Below, in pieces: positions 9,319 through 18,079 of a stretch of 64,000 bases of DNA (within the stretch, counting starts at the first letter, position 1; each line of letters begins with the position of its first letter). The notes beneath the pieces were generated by a model. It made no database searches, was not told the DNA's origin, and was given only the letters and a program-made list of their open reading frames with translations. The DNA is from Streptococcus xiaochunlingii. Lineage in GTDB: Bacteria; Bacillota; Bacilli; Lactobacillales; Streptococcaceae. A program made the position numbers and the translations under genes. The stretch lies in contig NZ_VFSG01000001.1 in assembly GCF_006385805.1 (NCBI RefSeq), positions 124,001 to 188,000 of the forward strand. The letters run 5' to 3'.

Positions 9319-9957
9319 ATGGAAAGGATCGTATATAGAGAAGCAAGGCTAGATGAGTACAAGCTAATTGGAAAAGTCTGCGCCGATGCTTTTATGAATT
9401 ATCCATTTTTAACCGTCATTAAAGAAGATTTAAAAAAGCCTGAATACTTTCCGGCCTTTATTAAGCTGCTGCATACCTTGTTAGTCAAGCTCTACATCAA
9501 AGGGGAAACTTGCCTAGTTGCTGAACGAGATGGAGAAATTATAGCAGTAGGACTCTTGCAACAAAAGGATTTCTCGATGGTCTCTTATTTACTAAATGGA
9601 ATTTTCAAGTTATTCCGTTACATTAGCCCTTGGAAATTGATGAAATATCTGGACCTGGTGGAGCGTTCGGAGCAACATTTGAAAAAATCCGGAAACTTCG
9701 ACTGGTATTTAATGATGTTTGCTGTGAGCCCGACTGTTCAGGGGCAAGGGGTTGGTAGTCATTTTCTCCAAAATGGGATAGAACCTTACGTCAAGGCCAA
9801 AGGTTGTAAGCGTCTAGGTTTGATTACCAGTACCCAGCAAAATGTTTTCTTCTATGAAAAAAATGAATTCGTCCTATTAGATTCTATGGTGCTTGACTAT
9901 GGAAACCAAAGTGTTGGAAACTGGGCTTTTTTAAAGACCCTTGATGACGAATCCTAG
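9319..9957 (+). CDS. GNAT-family N-acetyltransferase
   Basis: 212 aa protein of the GNAT acetyltransferase superfamily. The acetyl-CoA site is visible as AVSPTVQGQGVGSHFLQ (about residues 137-153), an R/Q-x-x-G-x-G/A loop variant with QGQGVG. The later segment LITSTQQNVFFYEKNEF is the usual GNAT beta6-alpha4 region. The acceptor substrate cannot be predicted. It is a monocistronic unit: TATAAT at 9285-9290 lies upstream, AAGGAG precedes the ATG and a terminator follows. Convergent with the minus-strand genes. Confidence 0.83.
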   Translation: MERIVYREARLDEYKLIGKVCADAFMNYPFLTVIKEDLKKPEYFPAFIKLLHTLLVKLYIKGETCLVAERDGEIIAVGLLQQKDFSMVSYLLNGIFKLFRYISPWKLMKYLDLVERSEQHLKKSGNFDWYLMMFAVSPTVQGQGVGSHFLQNGIEPYVKAKGCKRLGLITSTQQNVFFYEKNEFVLLDSMVLDYGNQSVGNWAFLKTLDDES

Positions 9958-9966
9958 ATGATTAAA

Positions 9967-9993
9967 AAAAGGAGCTATTGGGGCTCCTTTTAG
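9967..9993. terminator. Bidirectional terminator between convergent genes
   Basis: AAAAGGAGC pairs with GCTCCTTTT, with an A-tract on one side and a T-tract on the other. It serves the GNAT gene and the GIY-YIG gene ending at 10005. Confidence 0.85.
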
Positions 9994-10004
9994 TGTGCAA
10001 ACAA

Positions 10005-10292
10005 TTATTTAGTTTTTTTATGTTCTGAATCCAACTTGGTTTGTTGATGCTTGATATAGGTCAGTTTTTCCTCCCGGCTCTTCCGTTTAAAGAGTGCCTC
10101 GGCTGACATAGCAGCTCTTTTGTCGGGGAAAGACTCCTGGTAGATCAAGGTCACAGGAAGTCTGGGACGTGTATATTTGGCGCCTTTGCCAGCATTGTGG
10201 GTTTTGATACGGCGTTCGATATCGGTGGTGTAGCCAGTATAGAGGGTCCCATCTGCACACTGGACTACATACATATAAGCTTTAGTTTCCAT
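10005..10292 (-). CDS. GIY-YIG nuclease superfamily protein (YhbQ/YazA-like)
   Basis: Small single-domain GIY-YIG protein, 95 aa from ATG 10292. The motif is [17 protein letters not shown] (YVV...YTG), followed by the conserved Arg in [11 protein letters not shown] and a Glu in [12 protein letters not shown]0213 members are nuclease-like, and E. coli YhbQ has been linked to DNA repair. The role here is unknown. The start ATG overlaps the last codons of the upstream methyltransferase by 11 bases, which suggests coupled translation. A longer in-frame start at 10337 lies deep inside that gene and is unlikely. Confidence 0.86.
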   Translation of the reverse strand: METKAYMYVVQCADGTLYTGYTTDIERRIKTHNAGKGAKYTRPRLPVTLIYQESFPDKRAAMSAEALFKRKSREEKLTYIKHQQTKLDSEHKKTK

Positions 10293-11028
10293 AATAAATC
10301 TCATGAATCTCCGGCGTATAGCTTCCATCTTCCTCATGGATGAACAGTGGAGGAAGAATTTTTAGACCATCCCGCGATCCATCTTTAATGGCCTCAATGA
10401 GGAGCATGTTGGCATCTTTATGGACCTTGGGATAGACAAATTGAATCCGTTTAGGAGCCAGATTGTAGTGTTTCATGGTTTCAATGATATCTAAGAAGCG
10501 ATCCGGACGATGTACCATGACGAGTCGGCCATTGGACTTGAGAGTCCGTTGGGCCACTTGACAAATTTGGTCCAAATTGGTGGTGATCTCGTGACGAGCT
10601 AGCAAATAATGAGGGCTCTCATTTAAATTGGAATGCTCGTCCACTTTAAAGTAGGGAGGATTACAGAGAATAAGGTCGATTTTACTACCAGGGAAATGGT
10701 GGGGCAAGTTTTTTAAATCATCGGTAATCATGGACATACGGTCGGAGAGGCCATTTAATTGGATGGAACGCTCTGCCATGTCCGCTAGTCTTTCTTGTAT
10801 CTCCACTCCAACGATGGTTGCTTTGGTGCGCGTGCTAGCAAAGAGTCCGACAGCACCATTGCCGGCACAAAGATCGACAATCAGACCACGGTTGGGCAAC
10901 TTAGGAAAACGTGACAAAAGGACACTATCAATAGAATAGCTAAAAACCTCTCTGTTTTGAATGATTTTTACATCACTAGAAAATAGTTGGTTGACGCGTT
11001 CGCCGTCTTTTAATTCGATATCGTTCAT
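10282..11028 (-). CDS. trmN6: tRNA1(Val) (adenine(37)-N6)-methyltransferase TrmN6-like
   Basis: SAM-dependent methyltransferase of the TrmN6/YfiC (YabB in Bacillus) family, 248 aa, predicted to methylate N6 of A37 in tRNA-Val. Seen: the SAM-binding segment [17 protein letters not shown] (about residues 44-60) and the catalytic NPPY (about residues 126-129, ILCNPPYF). ATG 11028 ([12 protein letters not shown]) is chosen from family N-termini. The in-frame extension to 11109 adds a hydrophobic stretch unlike the family. A TGC-TATAAT extended -10 (11035-11040) places the expected transcript start on the A of this ATG and no Shine-Dalgarno is visible, so the mRNA looks leaderless. Confidence 0.88.
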   Translation of the reverse strand: MNDIELKDGERVNQLFSSDVKIIQNREVFSYSIDSVLLSRFPKLPNRGLIVDLCAGNGAVGLFASTRTKATIVGVEIQERLADMAERSIQLNGLSDRMSMITDDLKNLPHHFPGSKIDLILCNPPYFKVDEHSNLNESPHYLLARHEITTNLDQICQVAQRTLKSNGRLVMVHRPDRFLDIIETMKHYNLAPKRIQFVYPKVHKDANMLLIEAIKDGSRDGLKILPPLFIHEEDGSYTPEIHEIYYGN

Positions 11029-11034
11029 GGCTCT

Positions 11035-11043
11035 ATTATAGCA
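11035..11043 (-). promoter_or_regulatory. Extended -10 promoter predicting leaderless trmN6 mRNA
   Basis: On the minus strand TGCTATAAT is followed by exactly six bases and then the ATG at 11028. With the last T of the -10 as position -7, +1 falls on the A of the start codon. There is no good -35 box, as is common with TGN extended -10 promoters. Confidence 0.65.
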
Positions 11044-11126
11044 TGAAAAGAGGGCGGGGAAAAGCATAGAAAGGGATAAGAAAAAATAAGGACAGAACTT
11101 TTGTTCCATCCATATCCAAGAGTTGT

Positions 11127-13466
11127 TTAATCAAATTCATATTTTTGATAAATAGTCGCCAAGATGAAGATTCCCGTAAAGAGAGCCATCAAGGCAAGGT
11201 AGACTGGGAAGGTCACAGCTGTCAATGTTCCGATTTCAATCAGACCTTTCAAGTAAAAGGCAGAGAGATAGAAACCGCAGACAGAGAAGATAATTAAGAG
11301 ACCTCGCCAGATATTAAGTGGCAAGCAAGCCCGAATAACGGACAAGAAGCCAATAGATCCTAACAAGTAGTAGGAAAGGGTAGACATGTCCAGGCTAGAC
11401 CAGCCATGATGAGCTCCCCATAAACGAACAAATAAGACGCTAAAGACAACCATCAAGGCATTTGGTAAGGCCAGATGCAAGGATCGTTTGAGGAAGTGTT
11501 TTTCCACTGGCTTAATGTTTCGTTCAAAGGTCAAGACAAATGGAGGGAATCCTTCGACAAACTGGTCAATCAGTGTAATCTGAATCGGAATAAATGGGAA
11601 GATCAACAAGTAGTTGATGTCAAATAAAAGAGCGCTTGCAATACAGATAATCGCCAGAATGAAGGAGTAGATCGTCTTAATAAAGAAGATAGGAGCTATT
11701 CGTCCAATGTTGTTGACGACCCGACGACCTTCAAAGAGAATTTCTGGAACATCATTAAAGTCAGAGTTTAACAAGACGAGATTGGCAATTTGACGGGTTG
11801 CAGGATCGCCTTCGGCCATCACGATGGAGCAGTCAGCTTCTCGTAAGGCTAGGATATCATTGACCCCGTCCCCTGTCATGGCAGTGGTTCGACCAGCGGC
11901 CTTGAGGGTTTGAATCAAAAGTTTCTTCTGATGAGGAGAAACCCGTCCAAAAATGGCTGTACTTTCAGCTAGGTCCACCAACTCATCGTCCTCAATCTTA
12001 GAACAGTCAATATAACTTTCGTAGCTTTCAAAACCAGCTTCCTTAGCAATGTAAGAAACAGTGACAGGATTATCACCAGAGATGATTTTGAGATCCACAT
12101 CTTGGGAGCGAAGATAATCCAAGGTTTCGGCAGCCCCTTCGCGGATTGGATCGAGGATTTCAATGACGGCGATCGCTTCTACATCACTTGGCAAGGTCAA
12201 ATCATGCATATCGATGGCTTCCACACTGCGAGCTAAGATCAAGACCCGAGATCCATGGGCTTGGGCTTCCAGTACCGCTGGAGGATTTTCTTTGAGGAGC
12301 ATTTCTGGTGCCCCCAAATAAACGGTCCCCAAGTTTGTCAGAGTCATGGCACCCCATTTTCGATCACTTGAAAATGGAATGATTGATTCGGCTGTATAAG
12401 CGTGTTCTAACTCGCCAAATGCTTTGCGGATAGCTTGGGCAGTTGGGTTGTTATCCTCAGAATTTTGCATATAGGCAGCGAGAATAACTTCGATAGTTTC
12501 TTCAGAAAAGTGTTCAGACAGGGAGTGAATGCCTTTGACGGTCATTTTTCCTTGGGTGATGGTTCCTGTCTTATCCAAACAAAGAGTATCGACACGAGCC
12601 AAGGTTTCCACAGAGTACATCTCTTGGACCAAGACCTTGCGCATCCCTAACTTGATCACGGCTGTCAAGAGAGAGGTCACTGTCAGAAGGGCAATCCCTT
12701 TTGGCAACATGCCTAAGAGAGCAGTGGAAGAGGTAATCACAGAATCTTTCATTGGAAGCAGTTTAATCAAAAAGGCTTCACAGAAGAGAGCAATTCCAAA
12801 TGGGATAATAATCTTTCCAGTAAAACTAGAGATTTTTGCGAGATTATAGAGAATGCGGGAATTGATGGGTTTGAGAGTTTTTGCCTCTACCATTAATTTA
12901 TTAGCATAGTTATTGGCCCCCACACGACTGACACGAGCGTAGACCTGACCACTCGCTAAGAAGCTTCCGGATAGAAGTTCATCTCCCTCTTCCTTGAGAA
13001 CCAAGTCACTTTCTCCTGTGAGCATGGCTTCATTGGCTTCAGCAACTCCCTTTTGAACGATGGCATCACTCGGAATTTGGTCTCCAGCTGATAGCTTAAT
13101 CAGGTCGCCAAGGACGATTTTCTCTGGATCAATGGTTTCTTCTTCCCCGGCTCGGATGACAATGACGAGCTCCTTACTCATCAAATTCAATTTATCAATC
13201 ATCCGTTTAGCGCGGAGCTCTGTGGCAATTCCGGATAGGGCATTAAAGCAGATGACTGCAAAAAAGACCAGGTTGCTCCAGGCTTGTACCGCAACCAAAG
13301 CGAGGGCGATCACAAAGTTCAAAGCATTAAACAAGGTGAAGACATTGCGCTTGATGATTTGCCAGGTACTGGTACTGGTATTCGCTTTAAATTCGTTGGT
13401 TTGGCCACGCTGTATTTTTTTGCGGACCTCTTCATGGGTTAATCCCTTTAATTCATTCATTTCCAT
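11127..13466 (-). CDS. Cation-translocating P-type ATPase (HAD-IC family)
   Basis: 779 aa P-type ATPase in the cell membrane with eight to ten transmembrane segments. Seen: actuator TGES (150-153), M4 motif LPKG (254-257), phosphorylated Asp298 in DKTGT, and hinge TGDGVND. There is no N-terminal CxxC metal domain and no CPC motif, so it is not a heavy-metal P1B pump. It belongs to the P2/P3-like group. In S. pneumoniae a pump of about this length, called MgtA, exports Ca/Mn under a yybP-ykoY riboswitch. I find no such riboswitch here and leave the ion open. ATG 13466 has no Shine-Dalgarno, and the promoter geometry predicts a leaderless message. ATG 13460 is an alternative start. Confidence 0.86.
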   Translation of the reverse strand: MEMNELKGLTHEEVRKKIQRGQTNEFKANTSTSTWQIIKRNVFTLFNALNFVIALALVAVQAWSNLVFFAVICFNALSGIATELRAKRMIDKLNLMSKELVIVIRAGEEETIDPEKIVLGDLIKLSAGDQIPSDAIVQKGVAEANEAMLTGESDLVLKEEGDELLSGSFLASGQVYARVSRVGANNYANKLMVEAKTLKPINSRILYNLAKISSFTGKIIIPFGIALFCEAFLIKLLPMKDSVITSSTALLGMLPKGIALLTVTSLLTAVIKLGMRKVLVQEMYSVETLARVDTLCLDKTGTITQGKMTVKGIHSLSEHFSEETIEVILAAYMQNSEDNNPTAQAIRKAFGELEHAYTAESIIPFSSDRKWGAMTLTNLGTVYLGAPEMLLKENPPAVLEAQAHGSRVLILARSVEAIDMHDLTLPSDVEAIAVIEILDPIREGAAETLDYLRSQDVDLKIISGDNPVTVSYIAKEAGFESYESYIDCSKIEDDELVDLAESTAIFGRVSPHQKKLLIQTLKAAGRTTAMTGDGVNDILALREADCSIVMAEGDPATRQIANLVLLNSDFNDVPEILFEGRRVVNNIGRIAPIFFIKTIYSFILAIICIASALLFDINYLLIFPFIPIQITLIDQFVEGFPPFVLTFERNIKPVEKHFLKRSLHLALPNALMVVFSVLFVRLWGAHHGWSSLDMSTLSYYLLGSIGFLSVIRACLPLNIWRGLLIIFSVCGFYLSAFYLKGLIEIGTLTAVTFPVYLALMALFTGIFILATIYQKYEFD

Positions 13467-13472
13467 AAAAAC

Positions 13473-13481
13473 ATCATATCA
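13473..13481 (-). promoter_or_regulatory. Extended -10 promoter predicting leaderless P-type ATPase mRNA
   Basis: On the minus strand TGATATGAT (TGN plus TATGAT) is followed by six bases, GTTTTT, and then ATG 13466. +1 is therefore expected on the start codon, the same geometry as before the tRNA methyltransferase gene. Confidence 0.62.
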
Positions 13482-13542
13482 TTTTTTTAAGAAAAAGACT
13501 AGGTGCAGTCGGTTTGTTGAGTCATCCAGTTTTTGAAAAGAT

Positions 13543-13571
13543 TTGCGGGGAAGAGAAGGATAAGGTATAAT
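13543..13571 (+). promoter_or_regulatory. plsC promoter
   Basis: TTGCGG (13543-13548), 17-base spacer, TATAAT (13566-13571). The transcript would have a leader of about 26 bases containing AAAGGAGA before ATG 13604. It is divergent from the P-type ATPase promoter. Confidence 0.65.
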
Positions 13572-13603
13572 GGATAAACAAGAGAATTATCAAAGGAGAA
13601 AGC

Positions 13604-14347
13604 ATGTTTTATACCTATTTACGTGGCTTAGTGACCTTTATTTTATGGGTTCTGAATGGAAATGCTCATTACCATCATAAGGAACTGATTCCGAGTCAAG
13701 AGGAAAATTACATTCTCGTAGCTCCTCATCGAACTTGGTGGGATCCTGTCTACATGGCCTTTGCGACCAAACCCAAGCAATTTATCTTTATGGCTAAGAA
13801 GGAACTCTTTACTAATCGGATTTTTGGATGGTGGATTCGTATGTGCGGGGCTTTTCCAATTGACCGTGAAAATCCAGGTGCAGCAGCGATTAAATACCCA
13901 GTGAGTATGCTCAAAAAAAGCAAGCGTTCCCTGATTATGTTTCCAAGTGGAAGCCGCCATTCTCAGGATGTTAAGGGTGGAGTTGCCGTGATTGCCAAGA
14001 TGGCCAAGGTACGTATTATGCCTGTTACTTATACGGGTCCAATGACTTTGAAAGGACTAGAGACCTGTGAACGGGTTGACATGAACTTTGGGCACCCTAT
14101 TGATATCTCTGATATTGCAAAAATGAATGATGAGGGAGTGGAAGAAGTTGCAAGACGAATCCAGGCTGAGTTTGATCGCTTAGATGCGGAATCTCAGGCA
14201 CTGCGCAATGACCGGAAACCTTTTATCCTCATCCGTTTGTTGAAGTTTTTACTGTTGCCATTTGTTTTGGTTGTTGCTCTATTGACCCTCTTGTTTAGTT
14301 ATATCGCTAGTTTTGTATGGGATCCGGACAAGCATCGAAAAGACTAA
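13604..14347 (+). CDS. plsC: 1-acyl-sn-glycerol-3-phosphate acyltransferase PlsC
   Basis: 247 aa membrane-associated acyltransferase that makes phosphatidic acid from lysophosphatidic acid, an early step of phospholipid synthesis. The HX4D catalytic motif is APHRTWWDP (His42, Asp47). FPSGSRH (about residues 110-116) is the substrate-binding EGTR-like motif in streptococcal form. There is a hydrophobic N-terminus and a C-terminal membrane segment (about 210-235). plsC directly upstream of comEA-comEC is the usual streptococcal order. A strong terminator separates it from comEA. Confidence 0.93.
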   Translation: MFYTYLRGLVTFILWVLNGNAHYHHKELIPSQEENYILVAPHRTWWDPVYMAFATKPKQFIFMAKKELFTNRIFGWWIRMCGAFPIDRENPGAAAIKYPVSMLKKSKRSLIMFPSGSRHSQDVKGGVAVIAKMAKVRIMPVTYTGPMTLKGLETCERVDMNFGHPIDISDIAKMNDEGVEEVARRIQAEFDRLDAESQALRNDRKPFILIRLLKFLLLPFVLVVALLTLLFSYIASFVWDPDKHRKD

Positions 14348-14362
14348 GCAGTACTCTAGATA

Positions 14363-14407
14363 AAAAGAATGTCAAAAATCATGTGATTTTTGACATTCTT
14401 TTTTTAT
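14363..14407 (+). terminator. plsC terminator
   Basis: Near-perfect long stem, AAAGAATGTCAAAAATCA pairing with its complement around a GTG-type loop, followed by an uninterrupted T-run. It isolates the competence operon from plsC. Confidence 0.92.
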
Positions 14408-14420
14408 TTCTTCGATTTTT

Positions 14421-14428
14421 TACGAATA
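14421..14428 (+). promoter_or_regulatory. ComX (SigX) cin-box promoter of comEA-comEC
   Basis: TACGAATA is an exact match to the streptococcal combox/cin-box recognised by the alternative sigma factor ComX. A T-rich tract lies directly upstream, as in known late competence promoters. It lies 22 bases before the comEA ATG. Confidence 0.88.
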
Positions 14429-14449
14429 ATAAAAATAAAAGGGGTATTT

Positions 14450-15127
14450 ATGGAGACGTGGATTGAGAAGCTCAAGGAATATAAACTGTTTTTAGGTTTG
14501 GCTGCTGTGGGGCTAGTAATGGGAGGAGTATTTCTCTTTTGGCCTAAGCAACCTCCACAAGCACCGGAAACTGTCATTTCCCAGTTAGAAATGGTGGATC
14601 AGGAGGCTTCTCCTAAGGAAGACACTAGCCTCCCTTCTAGCTCTCAACAGAGGAGTGAGGAAAAGACGGACTCCTCTCAAGAGAAAATCATGGTGGATGT
14701 GAAGGGAGCTGTCAGACAAGCAGGGGTCTACGAACTTCCAGTGGGGAGCCGGGTCTATGATGCGGTCCAAAAAGCAGGAGGGATGACAGACGAAGCCAAC
14801 AGCCAATCCGTCAACTTAGCGCAAAAATTGGAGGATGAGTCCATCGTCTATGTTGCTAAGAATGGAGAGGAGGTAGCGCCTGTTGCATCTACATCTGCTG
14901 GGACGACCGGTGGCGAAAAGCAGTCAAAAGATGGAAAGGTCAATCTCAATACGGCAACAGAAGCAGAACTACAGACGATTTCTGGGATAGGTCAAAAGCG
15001 AGCCCAAGATATCATTGCTTATCGAGAGGAAAAAGGAAAATTTCAGTCTGTTGATGAACTGAAAAATGTTTCTGGGATTGGCCAAAAGACGTTAGAAAAG
15101 TTAAAAGAGCATGTTACAGTGGATTAG
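14450..15127 (+). CDS. comEA: Competence protein ComEA, DNA receptor for uptake
   Basis: 225 aa membrane-anchored DNA-binding protein that captures double-stranded DNA outside the cell and hands it to ComEC. One N-terminal transmembrane helix (about residues 14-31) is followed by a Ser/Glu-rich linker. Then come an SLBB domain (about 78-140; VDVKGAVRQAGVYELP) and a C-terminal pair of helix-hairpin-helix motifs (VNLNTATEAEL, ISGIGQKRAQDI; about 163-225). ATG 14450 with AAAAGGGG upstream is chosen. Extending the frame to 14390 would run into the terminator and cin-box. It overlaps comEC by 17 bases. Confidence 0.94.
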   Translation: METWIEKLKEYKLFLGLAAVGLVMGGVFLFWPKQPPQAPETVISQLEMVDQEASPKEDTSLPSSSQQRSEEKTDSSQEKIMVDVKGAVRQAGVYELPVGSRVYDAVQKAGGMTDEANSQSVNLAQKLEDESIVYVAKNGEEVAPVASTSAGTTGGEKQSKDGKVNLNTATEAELQTISGIGQKRAQDIIAYREEKGKFQSVDELKNVSGIGQKTLEKLKEHVTVD

Positions 15128-17351
15128 AAGTCTCAACATTCATCCATTTCATCTCACCTTGCCGGTTTTAGCTCTCTATTATTGGATGTACACGGGACAC
15201 TGGCTCGCTTCGATCTTCCTTCTGGCCTTCTTCATCTTGTTTAGGAGACGCTACGATGGCAAACGATTTCTGTGCCTCATAGGGTTTCTTTCCCTCTTTG
15301 CTCTTTGTTTTGCTTTCCGGATCGAACAGGGAAAACAAGAGTCAAGGGATCATAGGGTCCCAAGGGTCATTCAGCTTTTACCGGATACCATCAAGGTGAA
15401 TGGAGATGCCTTATCCTTTCGTGCCAAGTCAGGTAGCCGTACTTTTCAGGTTTTCTACCAGCTTCAGTCAGAGGAAGAACAAGCCTATTTTAAACACCTC
15501 GATCAGGGGCTAGAATTACGGATCAAAGGGGAATTGGAACCCCCGACAAAACAGCGTAATTTTATGGGCTTTGATTATCAGGCTTATCTGAAAACACAAG
15601 GGATTTATCACCTTTTGAAAATCAGTCACATTCTTGAAAAGAGACCTGCTGAGCCTAGAGATTTCATAGGTCTGTTGTCTAGTTGGAGGCGAAAGGCGCT
15701 TGTATGGGTTCACCAGCATTTTCCCCAGCCCATGAGCCACTATATGACGGGCTTGCTTTTTGGTTTTTTAGATGTAGAGTTTGAAGAAATGAGCCAGCTG
15801 TATTCGAACTTGGGGATTATCCATTTGTTTGCCTTGTCGGGCATGCAGGTTGCCTTCTTCCTAGATGCCTTTCGACGCTTCTTTCTCCGCTTGGGACTGG
15901 AGCAGGAAAAGGTTGCCTACCTCCTCTATCCGTTTTCGCTTCTTTATGCTGGGATGACAGGCTTTTCGGTTTCGGTTGTTCGAAGCCTCTTACAGAAACT
16001 CCTGGCCCAGGCTGGGCTCAAAGGAATGGAAAATATGGGAGTCACTCTCCTCTTATTACTCCTTCTTTTACCGTCCTCCTTGTTGACTGCTGGAGGTCTC
16101 TTATCCTGCGCCTACGCCTTTATATTGACACTAACCTCTTCCGAAGAGGAGAAGGAGGGAATCCGAAAAGTCATCAAGGAGAGTCTAGTGTTAACACTAG
16201 GGGTTCTTCCTGTTCTCGTTTTTTTCTTTGGAGAATACCAACCCTGGTCCCTTCCTCTAACCTTTATTTTTTCTCTCTTATTTGACCTTCTGTTGTTGCC
16301 AGGACTGAGTGTCGTCTTTCTCCTCTCTTTTCTTTATCCCTTGACCTTCTGGAATCCTTTCTTCGTCTGGATGGAAAAAAGTATGGAGTATCTAGCGAGC
16401 TTCACTAGTCAATCCTTGGTTTTCGGACAGCCGAACATCTATTTTTTCATCTTGCTCTTGTGTTTGCTAGCTTGCCTCTATGAGATGCGAAAGGTTAAGA
16501 AGTGGCGATACCTGTTTTTACTCTTAGTATGCTCTGTGTTTGCCATCGTGAAGCATCCTTTAGAAAATGAGATTACCATCATTGATATTGGTCAAGGTGA
16601 TAGTATTTTGCTACGTGATTGGCGTGGGAAAACCATCCTAATTGATACAGGAGGAAAAGTGGACTTTGGCCAAAAGGAGGAATGGAAGAAACGAAGGTCT
16701 ACTAGCAATGCAGAACGGACCCTGATCCCCTATCTCAAGAGCAGGGGGATTGACCAGATTGATCATATGATTCTCACGCATACTGACACAGATCACATGG
16801 GAGATTTGGAAGTGCTTGCGGCTAAGGTTAGGATAAAGGAAATCAACATTTCCAAGGGGAGCTTAAAAAAAGACTCTTTTGTCCGTTTGCTCAAACGGTT
16901 GAACTTACCGGTAAAAACGTTGGAGGCTGGTGATCAATTGTCGATCTTTGATGGGAGTGCAGAAGTCCTCTATCCGGTAGAAATAGGAGATGGGAGTAAT
17001 AACGATTCCATTGTTCTTTATGGCCGCTTTTATGGGTTGTCCTTCCTTTTTACAGGAGATTTAGAAGAAGAAGGGGAAAAGACCTTGTTAGCCCGTTATC
17101 CTCAACTGCGCGTAGATGTCCTCAAAGCAGGCCACCATGGTTCTAAGGGTTCTTCTCACCCTGCCTTCTTAGAGAAAATCCAAGCAAAAATTGCCCTGAT
17201 ATCTGCGGGTGAAAAAAATCGTTATCAGCACCCTCATCAGGAAACCTTGGAGCGTTTCGAAGAGTTACAAATGAGTGTTTTTCGTACAGATCAGCAAGGA
17301 GCGATTCGTTTTAGAGGGTGGAATCAGTGGAAGATTGAAACCGTTCGATAG
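15111..17351 (+). CDS. comEC: Competence protein ComEC, DNA translocation channel
   Basis: 746 aa polytopic membrane protein that forms the channel for single-stranded DNA entry during transformation. Seen: N-terminal membrane segments and soluble OB-type domain, then the Competence domain with many helices (about residues 200-480; FALSGMQVAFFLD). The C-terminal metallo-beta-lactamase domain carries DIGQGDSILLRD and HTDTDHMGD (His at about residue 556), thought to degrade the non-transforming strand. Length is normal for the family. It is translated from an ATG inside comEA, so coupled to it and under the same ComX promoter. Confidence 0.94.
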   Translation: MLQWIRSLNIHPFHLTLPVLALYYWMYTGHWLASIFLLAFFILFRRRYDGKRFLCLIGFLSLFALCFAFRIEQGKQESRDHRVPRVIQLLPDTIKVNGDALSFRAKSGSRTFQVFYQLQSEEEQAYFKHLDQGLELRIKGELEPPTKQRNFMGFDYQAYLKTQGIYHLLKISHILEKRPAEPRDFIGLLSSWRRKALVWVHQHFPQPMSHYMTGLLFGFLDVEFEEMSQLYSNLGIIHLFALSGMQVAFFLDAFRRFFLRLGLEQEKVAYLLYPFSLLYAGMTGFSVSVVRSLLQKLLAQAGLKGMENMGVTLLLLLLLLPSSLLTAGGLLSCAYAFILTLTSSEEEKEGIRKVIKESLVLTLGVLPVLVFFFGEYQPWSLPLTFIFSLLFDLLLLPGLSVVFLLSFLYPLTFWNPFFVWMEKSMEYLASFTSQSLVFGQPNIYFFILLLCLLACLYEMRKVKKWRYLFLLLVCSVFAIVKHPLENEITIIDIGQGDSILLRDWRGKTILIDTGGKVDFGQKEEWKKRRSTSNAERTLIPYLKSRGIDQIDHMILTHTDTDHMGDLEVLAAKVRIKEINISKGSLKKDSFVRLLKRLNLPVKTLEAGDQLSIFDGSAEVLYPVEIGDGSNNDSIVLYGRFYGLSFLFTGDLEEEGEKTLLARYPQLRVDVLKAGHHGSKGSSHPAFLEKIQAKIALISAGEKNRYQHPHQETLERFEELQMSVFRTDQQGAIRFRGWNQWKIETVR

Positions 17352-17358
17352 GAGCTGT

Positions 17359-17387
17359 TTGATTTCTAGCTTGAAAATTGCTATGAT
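17359..17387 (+). promoter_or_regulatory. Promoter before the DUF805 gene
   Basis: TTGATT (17359-17364), 17-base spacer, TATGAT (17382-17387). It gives DUF805-holA an expression start independent of competence. Confidence 0.55.
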
Positions 17388-17413
17388 AAAGTCAAGGAAA
17401 TGAGGTTACCAGT

Positions 17414-18079
17414 ATGAAATCATTACAGTTGTTTTGGACGCAATATGCTGATTTTTCAAGAAGATCAGATAGAAAAGAATTTTGGATTAGCCAAGCCTGG
17501 CATTTACTATTTACAAGTCCATTTTGGATTTACCAATTGGTCTTACTCTTTTCAAATTCGAAATCAGAGGAAGACGTGATTCCCTTGACCGGGATGGACG
17601 TTTCAGCTTGGTTCAGCATCTTTTTTCTCCTTTATCTCTATCTTATTTTTGTTCCCCAGCAAGCAGTAGTCGTTCGCCGGTTGAGAGATGCGGGTCTTCA
17701 TTGGGCTTTGATTTTCCTATTTCTAGGCCCTATCTTGCTCTACCTTTTATCTCCTATTTCCATTTTTCTAGTGTTAGCTCTTGCGGGTTTGCTCTGTTTG
17801 GCTTGTCTCCTGGTCCTTCCAAGTGCTAGACTTGCACAATCGGACCAGAATGCTTCTCCAGTATTTGCTTCGACGAGTCCCGAGGTCTCTTCGCCAAGTA
17901 TGCCATCCCATTTGATGGATCCCAACAGTTTTTCAGCTATTCCCCAGATTGTTTCGGCTCCACCAACTCCATTAGAGAAAGCTCCGCTTGAAAAGAAAAT
18001 GGAATCGGAACAGACCCAGCATCAGTTTAGAGAGTGGAATGAGGTACCTTCAGAACATGCAGGCTTTACAAACAATTAA
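17414..18079 (+). CDS. DUF805 family membrane protein
   Basis: 221 aa. The N-terminal half has the DUF805 signature: FSRRSDRKEFW near residues 14-24 and VVVRRLRDAGLHW after the second hydrophobic segment. Four hydrophobic segments span about residues 25-135. The C-terminal 85 residues are Ser/Pro-rich, low complexity and charged at the end, without a recognised domain. Function of DUF805 proteins is unknown. The 3' end overlaps the start of holA by 23 bases, so the two genes are probably cotranscribed, although a functional link is not implied. Confidence 0.82.
   Translation: MKSLQLFWTQYADFSRRSDRKEFWISQAWHLLFTSPFWIYQLVLLFSNSKSEEDVIPLTGMDVSAWFSIFFLLYLYLIFVPQQAVVVRRLRDAGLHWALIFLFLGPILLYLLSPISIFLVLALAGLLCLACLLVLPSARLAQSDQNASPVFASTSPEVSSPSMPSHLMDPNSFSAIPQIVSAPPTPLEKAPLEKKMESEQTQHQFREWNEVPSEHAGFTNN

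Noticed and set aside
13467..13603. Searched for a yybP-ykoY (Mn) riboswitch before the P-type ATPase
   Set aside because: Only 137 bases separate the divergent genes, with the minus-strand promoter directly at the ATG; no riboswitch core seen.
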